Shown: positions 13,101 to 24,394 of the stretch, piece after piece
Position numbering within the stretch: position 1 is the first letter of the stretch
How the letters are laid out: each line of letters opens with the position of its first letter
NCBI GenBank assembly: GCA_009602735.1
Contig: WELA01011855.1
Span: 341,272-405,271 of the forward strand
Source: Mesotaenium endlicherianum
Lineage: Eukaryota; Streptophyta; Zygnematophyceae; Zygnematales; Mesotaeniaceae
DNA length: 64,000 bases
Direction of reading: 5' to 3'
Made by a program: the position numbers and the translations under genes
Notes under the pieces: generated by a model
Told to the model about the DNA's origin: nothing
The model's database searches: none
What the model saw: the letters and a program-made list of their open reading frames with translations, nothing else

Positions 13101-14932
13101 TCACCGTCCCCACGTCGATTGGCGGGACGAACGAGACAAACAGATGGCACTTCCCGCTGCTGCAAGCCCACCTGCCCACCTGCCGGCCACGCGCACTGCC
13201 GATGCTGCTGCTGCCTCCCGCTGACGCCCGCCCTCCTCGTGCCTGTGCGTGTGTGTCTGTGGGATCGACACCTGGCAGGCGGACGGGCGGCTGCCGGAAG
13301 CCATGAGGCGGAACTACAGCAGCGCCGGCGACGCCATTGCGCGCATCGTGCGGGAGGAGGGCGTGCTGTCACTCTGGCGGGGCTGCGGCCCCACCGTGCA
13401 GCGCGCCATGGTGGTCACGGCTGCGCAGGTGGGCAGCCCGGAGCATGCCCCTCATTCCCGCCTCTCCTTGTTGCTCTGCCTGTGGCTCTTGCTGTGGCTG
13501 TGGGTCTGAAGTCTGACATGATGTCTGATGTGTCCAGCTCCTCTCTCTTTCTCCCTCTCTCTCCCCTTTTCCAGCTAGTGTTCTCCAGTCCAGCAGGCAC
13601 CTGCTGCGTAATTGAGTGGGCGAGACATGTGCTGAGATGGAAAACCCAATCGAGTTGGCCCCGCACTGTCGCACCTCGCACTAGCCCGTCTGATACCTCC
13701 TCTCCGTGTGCCTGCCCCACCCGCGCGCGCGCCCCTCTCCGACTCGACAGCTGGCGACGTACGACCAGGCCAAGGAGGCGCTGGTGTCGAACCGCATCCT
13801 CAAGGACGGCTTCGGCGCGCACATCACCGCCAGCCTGATGGCCGGCCTGGTGGCGTCGGTGACGTCGAACCCGCTCGACGTGATCAAGACGCGCCTCATG
13901 GACATGAAGACGCCGCCCGGCCAGAAGCCCATGTACGCAGGCGCGCTCGACTGCGCCATCAAGACCACCCGTGCCGAGGGGCCCATGGCCCTGTACAAGG
14001 TGCGCCCGTCGCTCTCCCCCTGGCACTCTCTCGCCTCTCTGGCACTCGCTAGTCTGGCCTCTCTGCCGCATGCCGTGTGACTGTGTGACTGGCCTTGGGG
14101 GGGGGTTGACTGGCGTTTGACCCGGATTGACCGGGGCTCGGCCTGTGACTGGGTCTGACCTGACCTGCAGGCCCCAGCCTGACCTGGCACGACCTTCTCA
14201 TCCGCTCTGGCACGGCAGGGTGGTACTCTAGCCTGTGTCAAGCACACAACTTGTGGGGACGTGCGGTGGACGCTGCCTAGGCCCATAATTGTGCGAGGCG
14301 CGTTGACGTTTGTTACCTTAGTGTTGACTTTTGTTGACTCGTATTACCGCACGTCAAACTGACCGTCCCCAGTCTCCCCCAGCATACGTTGCATGTTGCA
14401 CCTGCAGTGGTGGTGATTACGCCTCGCTGCCTTGTTGGAAACAAAAAAAACGCAGAAGCGGTGTTCTCGCCCGCTTCAGCTTTTTCGCGCCGGCATCGTT
14501 TTACTTGGGCCACACATGATGTTGGCAATTACTCGCTAATTGGTAGCCCAGATGACATGCAGATGATGATCTGTGCTGTCTCGATGGGCGTGGAGACTCG
14601 AGATTCGCAAATACACAGCAGTCTTTTGTCAGACCTCTCCCCAGGTTGTCTGGCTGCCCGCGGCCGGCACGTTTGTCGGCAGTGGATCGCCCGTTTTGGC
14701 AAGCGACGGCAGCAGCATTCGGTTGGTCTTGTCGCCCGCGGCGTGTGCTGGCTGGATCCGATAGTCCTCTGCTGTCATTTCTGACTGTGGTTCTGTACAA
14801 CTGTTTGTTCCTCCCTCTCCCGTTTGCATGGGCTCGCAGGGCTTCATTCCAACAGTGACGCGACAAGGGCCTTTCACGGTGGTCCTCTTCCTGTCTCTGG
14901 AACAAATCAGGAAACTGACAGCTGCCTTCTGA
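10189..14932 (+). CDS. Mitochondrial dicarboxylate carrier (plant DIC/UCP4-6 type), five exons
   Basis: Exons: 10189-10296, 11573-12010, 13279-13428, 13751-13999, 14840-14932; 345 codons plus stop. All four introns (1276, 1268, 322 and 840 bp) are GT-AG and fall between codons (phase 0). An in-frame TAG 18 bases upstream of the ATG supports the start. The product is a six-helix inner-membrane carrier of three repeats; family members exchange malate, oxaloacetate, succinate, phosphate or sulfate. Carrier signatures: T-H-P-L-D-L-I-K (residues ~25-32), G-N-P-A-D-L-A-M-V-R-M-Q (~171-182), S-N-P-L-D-V-I-K-T-R (~271-280). Exon 3 opens A-D-G-R-L-P and the C-terminal exon reads G-F-I-P-T-V-T-R-Q-G-P-F, both typical of plant DICs. 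An Ala/Gly-rich insert (~residues 40-85) and a Gly run (~140) make it slightly longer than the usual ~310-340. It looks intact. DIC versus a neighbouring UCP-like subfamily cannot be settled by eye. Confidence 0.92.
10297..11572 (+). other. Intron 1 of the carrier gene
   Basis: Starts gtaag and ends in a long C/T-rich tract followed by gtgcag. It contains a short CA/CT microsatellite near 11265-11305 and a strongly pyrimidine-rich stretch near 11400-11570. No other gene was recognised. The Glu-rich open frame on the opposite strand is only the shadow of the pyrimidine tract and exon 2. Confidence 0.85.
12011..13278 (+). other. Intron 2 of the carrier gene, with C/T and G/A tracts
   Basis: Starts gtgagt and ends ctggcag. 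It contains a CTTCCT-type pyrimidine tract near 12355-12405 and a purine-rich G/A tract near 12920-13005. These simple-sequence stretches explain the long low-complexity open frames on both strands. No independent gene is supported. Confidence 0.85.
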
Positions 14933-17146
14933 GATGCGTATGTGAGGCCCACCGCTCTTCTCCTCGAGGCACTTTTTTTCCCTCCCTGGGAATCTCTGTG
15001 CAAGTGCACTCGTTACCTCAGCTCGTTGCATCGAAGACACGATGATGTCGACTCCAGTTAACCTTCTCCTGTGTAGTGGCAAGTGACATAGAGATGCTCA
15101 GGAAGGCCAGTAAGCTGATTCCACGTGAGGATTTTGTAGCTCTCCTTAATGTTGTCAATCACAGTGAGCCACTTTTTGTAAATAATGGCAGGTATTTGAT
15201 TGTTTGCTTATGTGATGCCGACTTTGTCTCAGAAGGGGCTACTTCTAGTACAAAGATTTGTAATATAAATAGCATCTTCAGACGCAAATTGTATACTTCC
15301 AGATGTGATTACGTTAGCAATGTAGTTTTCCTGCTCTAATTTGCTAATCCATTATCAATGCATTCAGCATAGTCTGTGCTTGACACCGTTCGCATCACAA
15401 CACAGCGATTGTTTTTGTCAAACTTGTCAATAAATGTCTGACATAATCTCATCACATTTTGACGTAACAAACGCGGCAAGTATTTTAAAAGCGTCAAGTC
15501 AATGTATTTACTTGCGATGTAGTTGGCACACTTTACTCAGCAGTTGGCATAGTTTACTCTAGCAAGGCAAGCAATCTCGGTCAGATACAATTTTATGCAC
15601 ACAGCTCCAGCATCAACTTGATACGATCACCAAGAATGCAAGGCATAACACACACGGGGTTCAAAGATGATGACTAAACATTTCAGCTCAGATTTGTACT
15701 AAAATCTCCGTGCATGTATATGCTATACTCCATATGCGAACTCCGGTACAAATGTAAAATTCTTACTCAAACAATTCCACTCAGCTCTGGCGGCGCTTGA
15801 CTACTTCCGTCAGAGCTCTCCTACCGGTCGGAGATGAATCATGCTTATTCGAGATATACATATTTCATTTAGACATATATTTGAATCAGTTGGAAGCGTG
15901 TAAAAGCAAGGAGCAATCTTTGCCCTTATAATGACATCTGCATACCCCTTGACTCAACTACCGTACTGCCATAGTTGCACACAAATTCATGACACAAGGA
16001 AGAGATACTTGAGGACTAGAGCTTCTTTTTTAGAAACTCGTGGTCTCTTGCCCACTAGGCATACAAGTAAGTATAAGCACACACACAACATCAGAAGCCT
16101 GAATAGCAAGATGTTCTCATTTAGATGACCATAATGTAGCTCAAACACGTCCTATTGACTTAGAGGCAAAACCAAGTAAGTTGTCCACTCAAAGACATCA
16201 GAAGCCATAACTACGTTTTAAGTAAACCATATTGAGCATACTAAACGGCACCAAACGCCGAAGGGGCCTTGAGGGGACCTTTCCAAAAAGTTTGTTTTTC
16301 TCAAATTCATGCACAAACAAAAACTCCATGTCAATTTGTGCGAAAGCTGTTCATTACAACAAACCAAAGTGCCCCACATGGCTTGCAAGTAGAAATCTGA
16401 TTAAAAAGCATACTGTCTGAAATGAAGGACCACATAAGGACCAAAAGGTCCCAGCCTACTTAGGGACCACCTGGTTCACCGCGGCGCAAGGTGCGTCGTT
16501 TCGTGGAACCCGTTTAATTGGGACCCACGGATCTAAGTATATATGGACCATATTATTTGGTTGGTGGACAAGAGTTCTCACTCATCGGTTGATTGACGAC
16601 GCCTCCGCCTACCCACAAATTAATCACACTGGTACGAGCTCGGTTCACCGTACCCCAAAGATCGTCCCGTTTTTTCTGTATACTAAATGGGTCATAAATA
16701 TGGCTATCCTCAGCAAATTGAATATAATATTATTAAGCGTTTTCATTCTTATCAAGTGATTTTATTGCGTTCACCATATTGGTAAACTCATACTATATTT
16801 CATGGCCTTGGTTGACAATGTCAACGAACTACACTATAGTGCATGTCATCCTGCTGACCTTTTTGACAAAGAGAGTAAAAGTGCATTATATTGAGATATA
16901 TACAATTACATGAATTTATGCACATGAGTACATTAAAATGTTATTTTTATTGTAATAAATGTTGATTGACCTTCAAATAAAGAGTTAATGAATTGCTTAT
17001 TCCAATCCCTCTAACTTAAATTGTTGTTTTCTTGCAAGCACTCAACATACAATACAACATTTAAATAATAAACTTTAGTCAAATTGGTGAAACAAAGCAA
17101 GCACACAAAACATGAGCGTGAAATGTTCACCTACCAATGTAAGTAA
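14933..17146. other. Carrier 3' flank and intergenic region, no further gene recognised
   Basis: The beginning is presumably the carrier 3' UTR; an aataaa at 15429-15434 is a possible poly(A) signal, but it is weak evidence alone. The rest is AT-rich with only short frames. Near 16995-17020 a short stretch (ccctctaactta) resembles the reverse-complement purine tract of the B/C element family and may be a small remnant of another copy. Confidence 0.55.
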
Positions 17147-17147
17147 T

Positions 17148-17889
17148 AGTAATGAGTCAATATATTGGACAGATATAATATTCATTTAGATATAATAGTT
17201 AAATAAGTAAAATTGCTGAACTTTAGTTAATATTTAGTCTGCTGGATTTAAGTCTGCTGGATACTTGTTACTTAGTTAAATGACTCAGCCGAGTATAGCA
17301 GGCTGAAGTCCACTAGGTCAGCTTGTTGACTACTGTCAGCTTGCTGACACATTCTTTGACAGTTAGCTGGTTGCCGTACTCGGCAGCAGCAAACTGCCTA
17401 GCTATGCATCTAAGTGTTGTGTGCTAGATGAGTGGCCAGATGACACCCTTAAGGTGGATGGCGATTTGGGATGATGGGAGATGGCTGTGGATTTGGTTAG
17501 CCAAGGTCCTACCAACGTGGTTAACTCCCGGGTGGGCGGTGCCATCGCACTTGCCGTTGAACAGTAAACTCATTCCATGTACATATGCTAGGTATTGGTC
17601 TCGAATTCGGCATTTGGAAACGAGGCCAACTCTCCTGTCCTGCTTACTGAGAGATATCTGAATCCAAGGCGAGAAGCCATTGATACGCACTGACTTCTAG
17701 CCTTGCTTATGTATGAGTTTACTGATTGCATTATTGATGTTACTTGCACTTGACTTGCAAGTATTGTTCACTGCTAGCGTGTTGTCTTCTGTTGTTTAAT
17801 CAGTTGACAGAATATGCCATAAAAATTACTCGCTGATATAAAGATCTTCATTAATTGTTAATCGCCTATTGGTAAGAAGATTCATTTCA
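17148..17889 (+). repeat. 5' LTR of element B (about 742 bp)
   Basis: Its right end (gattcatttca) directly precedes the primer site. The whole length matches, in reverse orientation, the two LTRs of element C at 20160-20883 and 23676-24394. The left end is slightly degenerate compared with the TGTAATGAATC start seen in C, so that border is uncertain by a few bases. Confidence 0.85.
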
Positions 17890-17890
17890 G

Positions 17891-17904
17891 TGGTATCGGA
17901 GCTG
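17891..17904 (+). other. Primer-binding site for initiator methionine tRNA
   Basis: TGGTATCGGAGC starts one base after the LTR. It differs at one position from TGGTATCAGAGC, the site complementary to plant initiator tRNA-Met used by many plant LTR elements. Confidence 0.85.
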
Positions 17905-17919
17905 TTATCGCAGTAGTTG

Positions 17920-19330
17920 TGTATGGTAAGGACTAGGTTTCAAGCTAGCAACTCTCGGGACATGGAAGTTGTGGACAATGATAACATTGTAGAAGGGCAG
18001 GACGGAAGTCGCGCCTTTGGACCCCGTACCTACGTAGAAACGCTGCACGATGCAGGAGCTAGAGAAGCTGTTGAGCAGGCAGCAGCTCTTAGTGCAGTAG
18101 CAGCCCAGCTGGCTGAGGATGAGCGTTTAGCCAAAGAGGTAGAGGAGGCACTAAGCAGGAGTCTCTGATGAAAGGACGGTAGAAGAGCAGATGGCAGAGA
18201 GGGCCAATCTCCGAAACCAACCTCCTGCTGTGCCTACTGTCATACCTCTCTCTCAAATTCGCAGACAATTGAGCGCAACGGGCATAGCCGGAGCAGCAGC
18301 AATGGGGAATGCCGAAGCTGCTACTAGTTGAGCTAATGTTGCTGCTGCTGCGTTTGCTGGGCTACCACCTCAGAATGTAGATCTGGGAGCCTTATTTGTG
18401 CAGATGCAATCGCAAATGGCAAGCATGTATCAGTCCCAACAGGAGGACAAAAGGATCATCATAGCATTGCTTCGTGACAGAGACCAACCGGGTTCTCAAA
18501 CCACTGGTGGTAGTGGCAGAGTGCCTAGTAAGCCTAAGCCAAAACCTCCCTAGGACTATGATCCTGAGAGAAACAAAAAGTATTACCTGATCAAGTTTCT
18601 CGCTGATGTTGAGCAGTGGCTGGCAAACTAACCAAAACTGCAGGATTACAAGAAGGTCAGGCACACTACCGCTCTACTGAAAGGCAATGCAGCAGACTGG
18701 TGGCTGTATTGGAAAGGAGAAGACTCAACAACTCCATGACCCTACTTGGGTAAAGTTTGTCGAGAAGTTGCATGAGAAGTTCAATGTTATCAATCAACAG
18801 GAAAAAGCTATCTATGCAATAATCTCATTGACAATCAAGCAAACCACTTCAGTTGCTGAGTTTGCGCAAAAGTTCCAGGAGAACATGATGAAACAGCCAT
18901 AATTGCCAGAGCGGCATAGGATAGCATGCTTCAGGTATGGCTTAAAATTTGAAGTTTCAGGTCATTCTGCTGAAAAGAAATATGAGAAGCAGGCTGACTT
19001 AATCTAGGATGCTGATGCCTGGGATCAACAACAGTTCAATCACAAGCGCCAAAGTAATGCTTTGGTGTCTAAGATTGTCCAAAAGCCACACGGTTCCTAC
19101 AATGCAATTGAAGGAGATCAGGCTGAGGACGATCAAGTTGATGAGTATGAGTACGAGTATAATGCTATACAATCTAGAGGGAGAGGTGAATACTCTCGGC
19201 GTGGCTATGGAAGAGGTGGTGGTGAGACTAAGCCAAGACCAGCCTCAGGAAAATCTTTTGGCTACCATTGCCAGCAATTGGGTCACTGTAGAGAGCAGTG
19301 TCCGGTCAAGCACCTTCCAAAGGTCGACAC
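17920..19330 (+). pseudogene. Element B gag remains
   Basis: The start M-V-R-T-R-F-Q-A-S-N-S-R-D-M-E matches the start of the element C frame (M-V-R-T-R-S-Q-T-S-N-S-R-D-M-E), which fixes the beginning of gag. An Ala/Glu-rich segment follows, then a capsid-like stretch near 18690-18900, and a CCHC knuckle (C-Q-Q-L-G-H-C-R-E-Q-C) near 19270-19310. The frame has several interruptions. Confidence 0.75.
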
Positions 19331-20159
19331 TCTGAAACTGGTTTGGGCCTGAATGCCCAAAAACGCCCCAGAACTGGATCTCCACCCATCTCCACTCAAG
19401 GCGTAGACGGATATTTTCTCCACTAACACAGGCAAAAGGCGGAGAAAAGGACGTTTCCGCCACAGGCAGAGATGGTAATTCTACCAATTTCTACATTCAA
19501 TGGCAAATATTGTGTCTTTGAACAAATCTTCACCTCTGCCAAAATCGTCGAAAAATGGCTAAGTATGGAAAGCCAATCCGAAAATGGTCACTCTCCGAAA
19601 ATGGTCATGGAAATTGACCACTTCGTTGTGATTGGTGAGTTCAATTGGCCAAGTGTGCCAATAACGTTGTTGTAAAACAATAAGTTAAAAAAATGAGAGT
19701 TTGACTCTCAATTTGAGTTTCTTTGAGTTTGTCAGATTTTCAGCAATTTCGCTTAGACTTGCAACAAAGTATGGAAGGCCCTCATTGGCCCTCGCCTTCA
19801 TGAGCAACCCAAGTCATCGGGTGTTGGGCTGGTCCTAACATGCCCAGCCCCCATTGCCCGTTCGTTTTGTAAGCGAGAATGTGTGACAGCGCTTTCTGAC
19901 AAGTCGTCGTCCCTCGCTGCTCGTTAATTGGTCAAAACATCGCGATTGTCATGCTGCGTGGTACGCTCGGGCTCGCGACCAAAATCGGCCGGTCCTCGTT
20001 GGCCCGTGGATTTGGTGACGACCAAGTGGACTCCGTTTCATATTGGCCGCGGCTATCGCCATGACCATTACAATATATTTATTCATTAAGAGCTCATGAT
20101 GCTCATGATGCTCAGTCTGAGCTCATGAAAAATGGTCATGCCACGTCGCAGTCAATTGT

Positions 20160-20883
20160 TGAAATGAATCGACTCACCAAATAGGCGATTAACAATTAAA
20201 AAAGACCTTTATATCAGCAAGTAATCTTTATGGATTTTCGTTAACTGATTAAACGGCAAAAGGACAACACACTAGCAATGAACAACACTCGTAAATCAAA
20301 TGCGAGTAAACTAGCATCAATAATGCACTCTAAAAACTCATACATAAGCAAGGTTAGAAGACAGTGCATATCAATGGCTTCTCGCCTTGGATTCAGATCT
20401 CTCTTAGAGATGTAAGCTGTACAAGAGAGTTGGCCTCGTTTCCGAATGCCAAACTCGAGAGCAATGCCTAGCATATGTACATGGAATGAGTTTACTGTTC
20501 AACGGCCAGTGCGATGGCACCGCCTACTCGGGAGTTAACCACGTTGGTAGGACCTCGGTTAACCAAATTCACCCCCATCTCCCATCTTCCCAAATCGCCA
20601 TCCATCATAGGGATGTCATCTGGCCATTCATCTAGCATACCACACTTAGATGTATATCGAGGCAGTTCGCTGCTACCGAGTACGGAAGTCAGCTGGCTGT
20701 CAAAGAATGTGTCAGCAAGCTGACTTAAGCTGACTTCAGCCTGCTGCTTTTCGCTGAGTCATTAAACTGATATTAAATATAAAGTCCAGCAGACTGATTA
20801 TTATCTAGAGTTCAGCAGGCTGAACTTATTTGACTGTTATATCTAAATGAATATTATATCAACCAATATATTGATTTATTAAA
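20160..20883 (-). repeat. 3' LTR of element C
   Basis: Left copy of the LTR pair. It is followed on the right by ttcctccaactta, which in the minus sense is the purine tract (taagttggaggaa) priming plus-strand synthesis. Confidence 0.88.
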
Positions 20884-21227
20884 ATTCCTCCAACTTAACA
20901 TGTTGTCCCCTCGACAACATTGACACAGGGTACATAGGTTTCCCCAATCGAAATTACTGATCCCTCTCCCATCCAGCATGCTGTGCCCTTGGCCCTCCGC
21001 CCTTAGGAGGGAGATGCCCCTGGGGCCCTATGGTCAGGAGAGTCAGTCCTCCTCCTGTGTTGGGGTCTTCTGAAGCCTGTCAAAGAGGGAGGTTCCGTGT
21101 AGGGACCCGGCGGAGAACGCAGTAACTGTGCTGTTTCCTCCTGCACGGTCTGAAACTAAATGGAGGCAACCTTCTCCTGGGCATCCCTCAAACTGACTGG
21201 TACATATACCGACATCCCAGAAGGATG

Positions 21228-22695
21228 TTACATGACATGAGCTAAGGGTACATGCCCTCCCTGCGAGGGAGATGCCGGCAGGCCTCTGGCTAGTTCTCTA
21301 GTAGCCATCCTGTCTGCCCTGTCTGACTGGGTCTCCGTGCCTGGAGATGGGTTCTGTCCTCTGGCAGTTCCCAGCCGAGTGATATCCTCCTCTTTAGCGA
21401 GTTGCTGCAGGGCCAACCCCGTCCTTCTCCCTTACAGGAGATGTGGCAGGTGTCAGGATCACGGCGGGGCTAATGTCCTCCTCCTCGCCTTCCTCCTCGT
21501 CTTCCTCTGACTCCTCCTCCTCCTCTCCATTCCCGGGTTCCTCTGAGACTTCTGGGGTCTCTTCTGTCAGCTGCTCCAGTTCTTCCCGAGAAAAAGAATA
21601 TCCCACTGACCTTCCCCTTTTGGGTGCTGGTTCGGGCTGCTGAGTCCGGACCGCATACTAGTCCTTTTCCCCCTGCTTGCTTGCCCATTTGGCATAAGCG
21701 TGCTTCCCTTTTGAGAATGACTCTCGGGCCCTGCTTCTGTCCCCCTGCATTTCTTGGCTCATGCAGTCTCTGACTCCATCCAATCTTGGGTCCCAAGCGG
21801 CAATGTGAGGGGGCAATACTATGTTCCCCTTTAGGTTTGTCAGGAAATCCTCATCCGTTGCCCTGTCATTCTGCTGGTCCCTCATGTTGATGGTCATCCA
21901 CCGCCAATCGGTGGGCTTTTGGAAGAAGGCAGGGTCTGTCCTTTTAAGAGTACAAGGGTACCAGTGCCCTGCAAAGTCTAGCTGACTGGTTTCCCTGGCC
22001 AAGAATTCCCAGCTCCTTCTCTCCACCTCATTATACATGGCCTTGAACCTGTTATGNCCTTGAACCTCTTATGAAATGTAGAGTCCTTAAAGCTGTCCGC
22101 GTCCATGGGGATCATCCTGATGACCCTATCTTCCCCCCAGATACCAAGAATCAATACAGCCCCTGCTTCGTTCACCTGGACCATTGCCTTGGCCTCTCTG
22201 ACCGTTTATCCTACCAACCTGGCGTAATCGTGGTAGAGGAGGAGCCCCGTGCTGACCTCTATATACTTATCAAAGTTTTCGAATGTCTCCCCTTCCCTCT
22301 GGAGGATGTCCTTCTGTGACTCACTGCGACTTCTCTGAGAACTTGAAGGCCTCCTCCAGTAGATTGAAGCTTTTGCCCAGTACTGTGTAGCGGTAGCTGC
22401 TGATTCTCCTCTGCTCTTCTTCAGCCTGCTGCTTCCGCTTCTCCTCAGCTTGCCTCTCCTCCTCTGTTTTCTTGGCCTCCTCTGCAGCTTTTCTGTCCAG
22501 TTCTTCCTGCCTCAGTCTGGCCTGTTCCTCCTCCTCCTTCTTCTTCTGTGCCTCCCGCTGTTGTTGGAGTCGTTGTGATTCCCGAGCGGAGATGGAGGAT
22601 GATTTGATGTCTCCACAAAATTGCAAGTATTCTGCATGTGCCTCTTCCGCCCTTCTCTTCCTCTTGACTTCCGACTTTTGAGTCATCCTGCTCAA
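21228..22695 (-). pseudogene. Accessory 3' ORF of the B/C family, unknown function (element C copy)
   Basis: It lies downstream of the pol-derived part and upstream of the 3' LTR, on the same strand as the element. It begins M-S-R-M-T-Q-K-S-E, then has a long Glu/Lys/Arg/Gln-rich segment (about residues 45-95) that looks like a coiled coil. A conserved globular part follows (Y-R-Y-T-V-L-G-K-S-F, and E-V-E-R-R-S-W-E-F-L-A-R-E-T-S-Q-L-D-F), ending in an acidic Glu/Ser-rich tail. A second, diverged copy at 36050-37492 shares this layout, so it is a stable part of the family. I recognise no known domain. The copy is broken in several places. It could be a captured host gene or a gag-like structural protein. 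Confidence 0.7.
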
Positions 22696-23028
22696 TCATA
22701 AACACAATGCAGTTAGTAAAGTCATGATATTTTGCCACTACTGAGTGCCCTTGATGAAGAGGGACGCGATCGGGAGAGTTCCTAGTGTGAAATACCTGGT
22801 GTGAGTGAATATAAGGGAAAATTGAGTTAGAGAGAAAGTGAGTGTGAGCGCAGGTTGAGTGTGTAATATCAGAGATTTTTCGGCTGATCCCGAAACAGAA
22901 TGCCACTCCCTCCAACTTAATTTTAAATGTGGGCTGCCTGTCACAACTGTCACTAACTGTCACATCCCCCTCCAACTTATATGGAGACAGAACCCCCTGT
23001 CATCTTCCCATGTCTACTGAAGGGACAG

Positions 23029-23640
23029 TTAGGGCGGTGCCCTAGCCGCCCAAAGGTGGAACCGTTTCAACGCCCCTTTCGCATTGGTCAGCTGGTCTTT
23101 AAACTCCCAAGTGTCCCCAGAGGCATCGTAACCCTTCCATCGGATGAGGTACTTCGTGACATATTTAGACGATTGACGGACCGAGCGAGCGTCTAAAATC
23201 TCACCGACCTCATATTCCTCAGGGTCGCCGTCCCGGACAGCGGGGACCGGTCCCGGTTGGACAGGTAACCGACCTGTGAACAGTGTATCACCTTTGATGT
23301 ATGGTTGCAAGAAGGAGACATTAAAGACCGTGTGACCCTTGTAGTCCGCTGACATGTTCAGTTTGTAAGCATTCTGACCGACACAACGCACTACCGAATA
23401 TGGACCGACCCAGACAGGGCCAAGCGTTTTCTTGACCACACCAGGGAGGTACAGGTGCTGAGAATGCAATTTGACTAAATTGCCCTTAAAAAATGTCAGC
23501 TCCCTAGCTGGAGTATCTGCCACTGCTTCAGAATAAGTACGGGTTCCCGCTACATGGCTTTTCGCCAGGTTTTCGACATTCTCGTTATCCTGGTTCTCCA
23601 TGTCTCGGGAGTTGCTAGTTTGAGACCTTGTCCTTACCAT
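23029..23640 (-). CDS. Element C short ORF: gag-like start plus integrase tail with chromodomain
   Basis: An open frame of 203 codons. About the first 45 residues match the start of element B gag (M-V-R-T-R-S-Q). The rest matches the integrase C-terminal region (L-V-K-L-H-S-Q-H-L) and a chromodomain (E-V-G-E-I-L-D-A-R...I-R-W-K-G-Y-D-A-S-G-D-T-W-E-F) near residues 140-190. Chromodomains bind methylated histone tails, and in chromoviruses they steer integration. The frame is open throughout, unlike its neighbours. It belongs to a fossil element, and whether it is expressed is unknown. Confidence 0.75.
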   Translation of the reverse strand: MVRTRSQTSNSRDMENQDNENVENLAKSHVAGTRTYSEAVADTPARELTFFKGNLVKLHSQHLYLPGVVKKTLGPVWVGPYSVVRCVGQNAYKLNMSADYKGHTVFNVSFLQPYIKGDTLFTGRLPVQPGPVPAVRDGDPEEYEVGEILDARSVRQSSKYVTKYLIRWKGYDASGDTWEFKDQLTNAKGALKRFHLWAARAPP

Positions 23641-23661
23641 ACAAAGAAGACTGTGATAACT

Positions 23662-23673
23662 GCTCCGATACCA
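23662..23673 (-). other. Primer-binding site of element C
   Basis: In the minus sense this reads TGGTATCGGAGC, identical to the element B site and complementary, with one difference, to initiator tRNA-Met. Confidence 0.85.
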
Positions 23674-23675
23674 CT

Positions 23676-24394
23676 GAAATGAATCGACTTACCAAATAGG
23701 CGATTAAGACTTAAAAAAGATCTGTATATCAGCAAGTAATCTTTATAGTATTTCCGTCAACTGGTTAAACGGCAAAGGACAATACACTAGCAAGGAATAA
23801 TGCTCGTAAGTCAAATGCGAGTAACCTAGCATCAATGATGCAAATCAGTAAACTCAAACATAAGCAAGGTTAGAAGACAGTGCGTATCAATGGCTTCTCG
23901 CCTTGGATTCAGATCTCTCTCGGTAAGCTGTACAAAAGAGTTGGCCTCGTTTCCGAATGCCGAACTCGAGAGCAATGCCTAGCATATGTACATGGAATGA
24001 GTTTACTGTTCAACGGCCAGTGCGATGGCACCACCTACCCGGGAGTTAACCACGTTGGTGGGACCTCGGTTAACCAAATCCACCGCCATCTCCCATCATC
24101 CCAAATCGCTATCCATCATAGGAATGTCATCTGGCCATTCATCTAGCATACCACACTTAAATGCATATCGAGGCAGTTCGCTGCTACCGAGTACGGAAGT
24201 CAGCGGGCTGTCAAAGAATGTGTTAGCAAGCTGACTTAAGCTGACTTCAGCCTGCTGCTTTTGGCTGAGTCATTAAACTGATATTAAATATAAAGTCCAG
24301 CAGACTGATTATTAACTAGAGTTCAGCAGGCTGAACTTATGAAACTGTTATATTTAAATGAATATTATATCAACCAATATACTGATTCATTACA
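23676..24394 (-). repeat. 5' LTR of element C
   Basis: Right copy of the LTR pair. In the minus sense it begins TGTAATGAATC and ends GATTCATTTCA, next to the primer site. Confidence 0.88.

Larger units (their letters stand above)
20160..24394 (-). mobile_element. Element C: compact, non-autonomous member of the B family
   Basis: Both LTRs (20160-20883 and 23676-24394) start TG and end CA in the minus sense, and are flanked by a perfect 5-bp duplication ATTGT (20155-20159 and 24395-24399). Internally it carries an initiator-Met tRNA primer site, a short frame combining a gag-like start with integrase-tail/chromodomain sequence, and an accessory ORF near the 3' end. It lacks most of pol, so it would depend on a relative. 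By eye the two LTRs differ at roughly one base in ten, which suggests an old insertion. A single unresolved base (n) lies at 22057. Confidence 0.9.

Noticed and set aside
22057-22057. Single unresolved base and the 26-base gap at 34128-34153
   Set aside because: These are sequencing or assembly marks and not biological features; they only warn that repeats here were hard to assemble.
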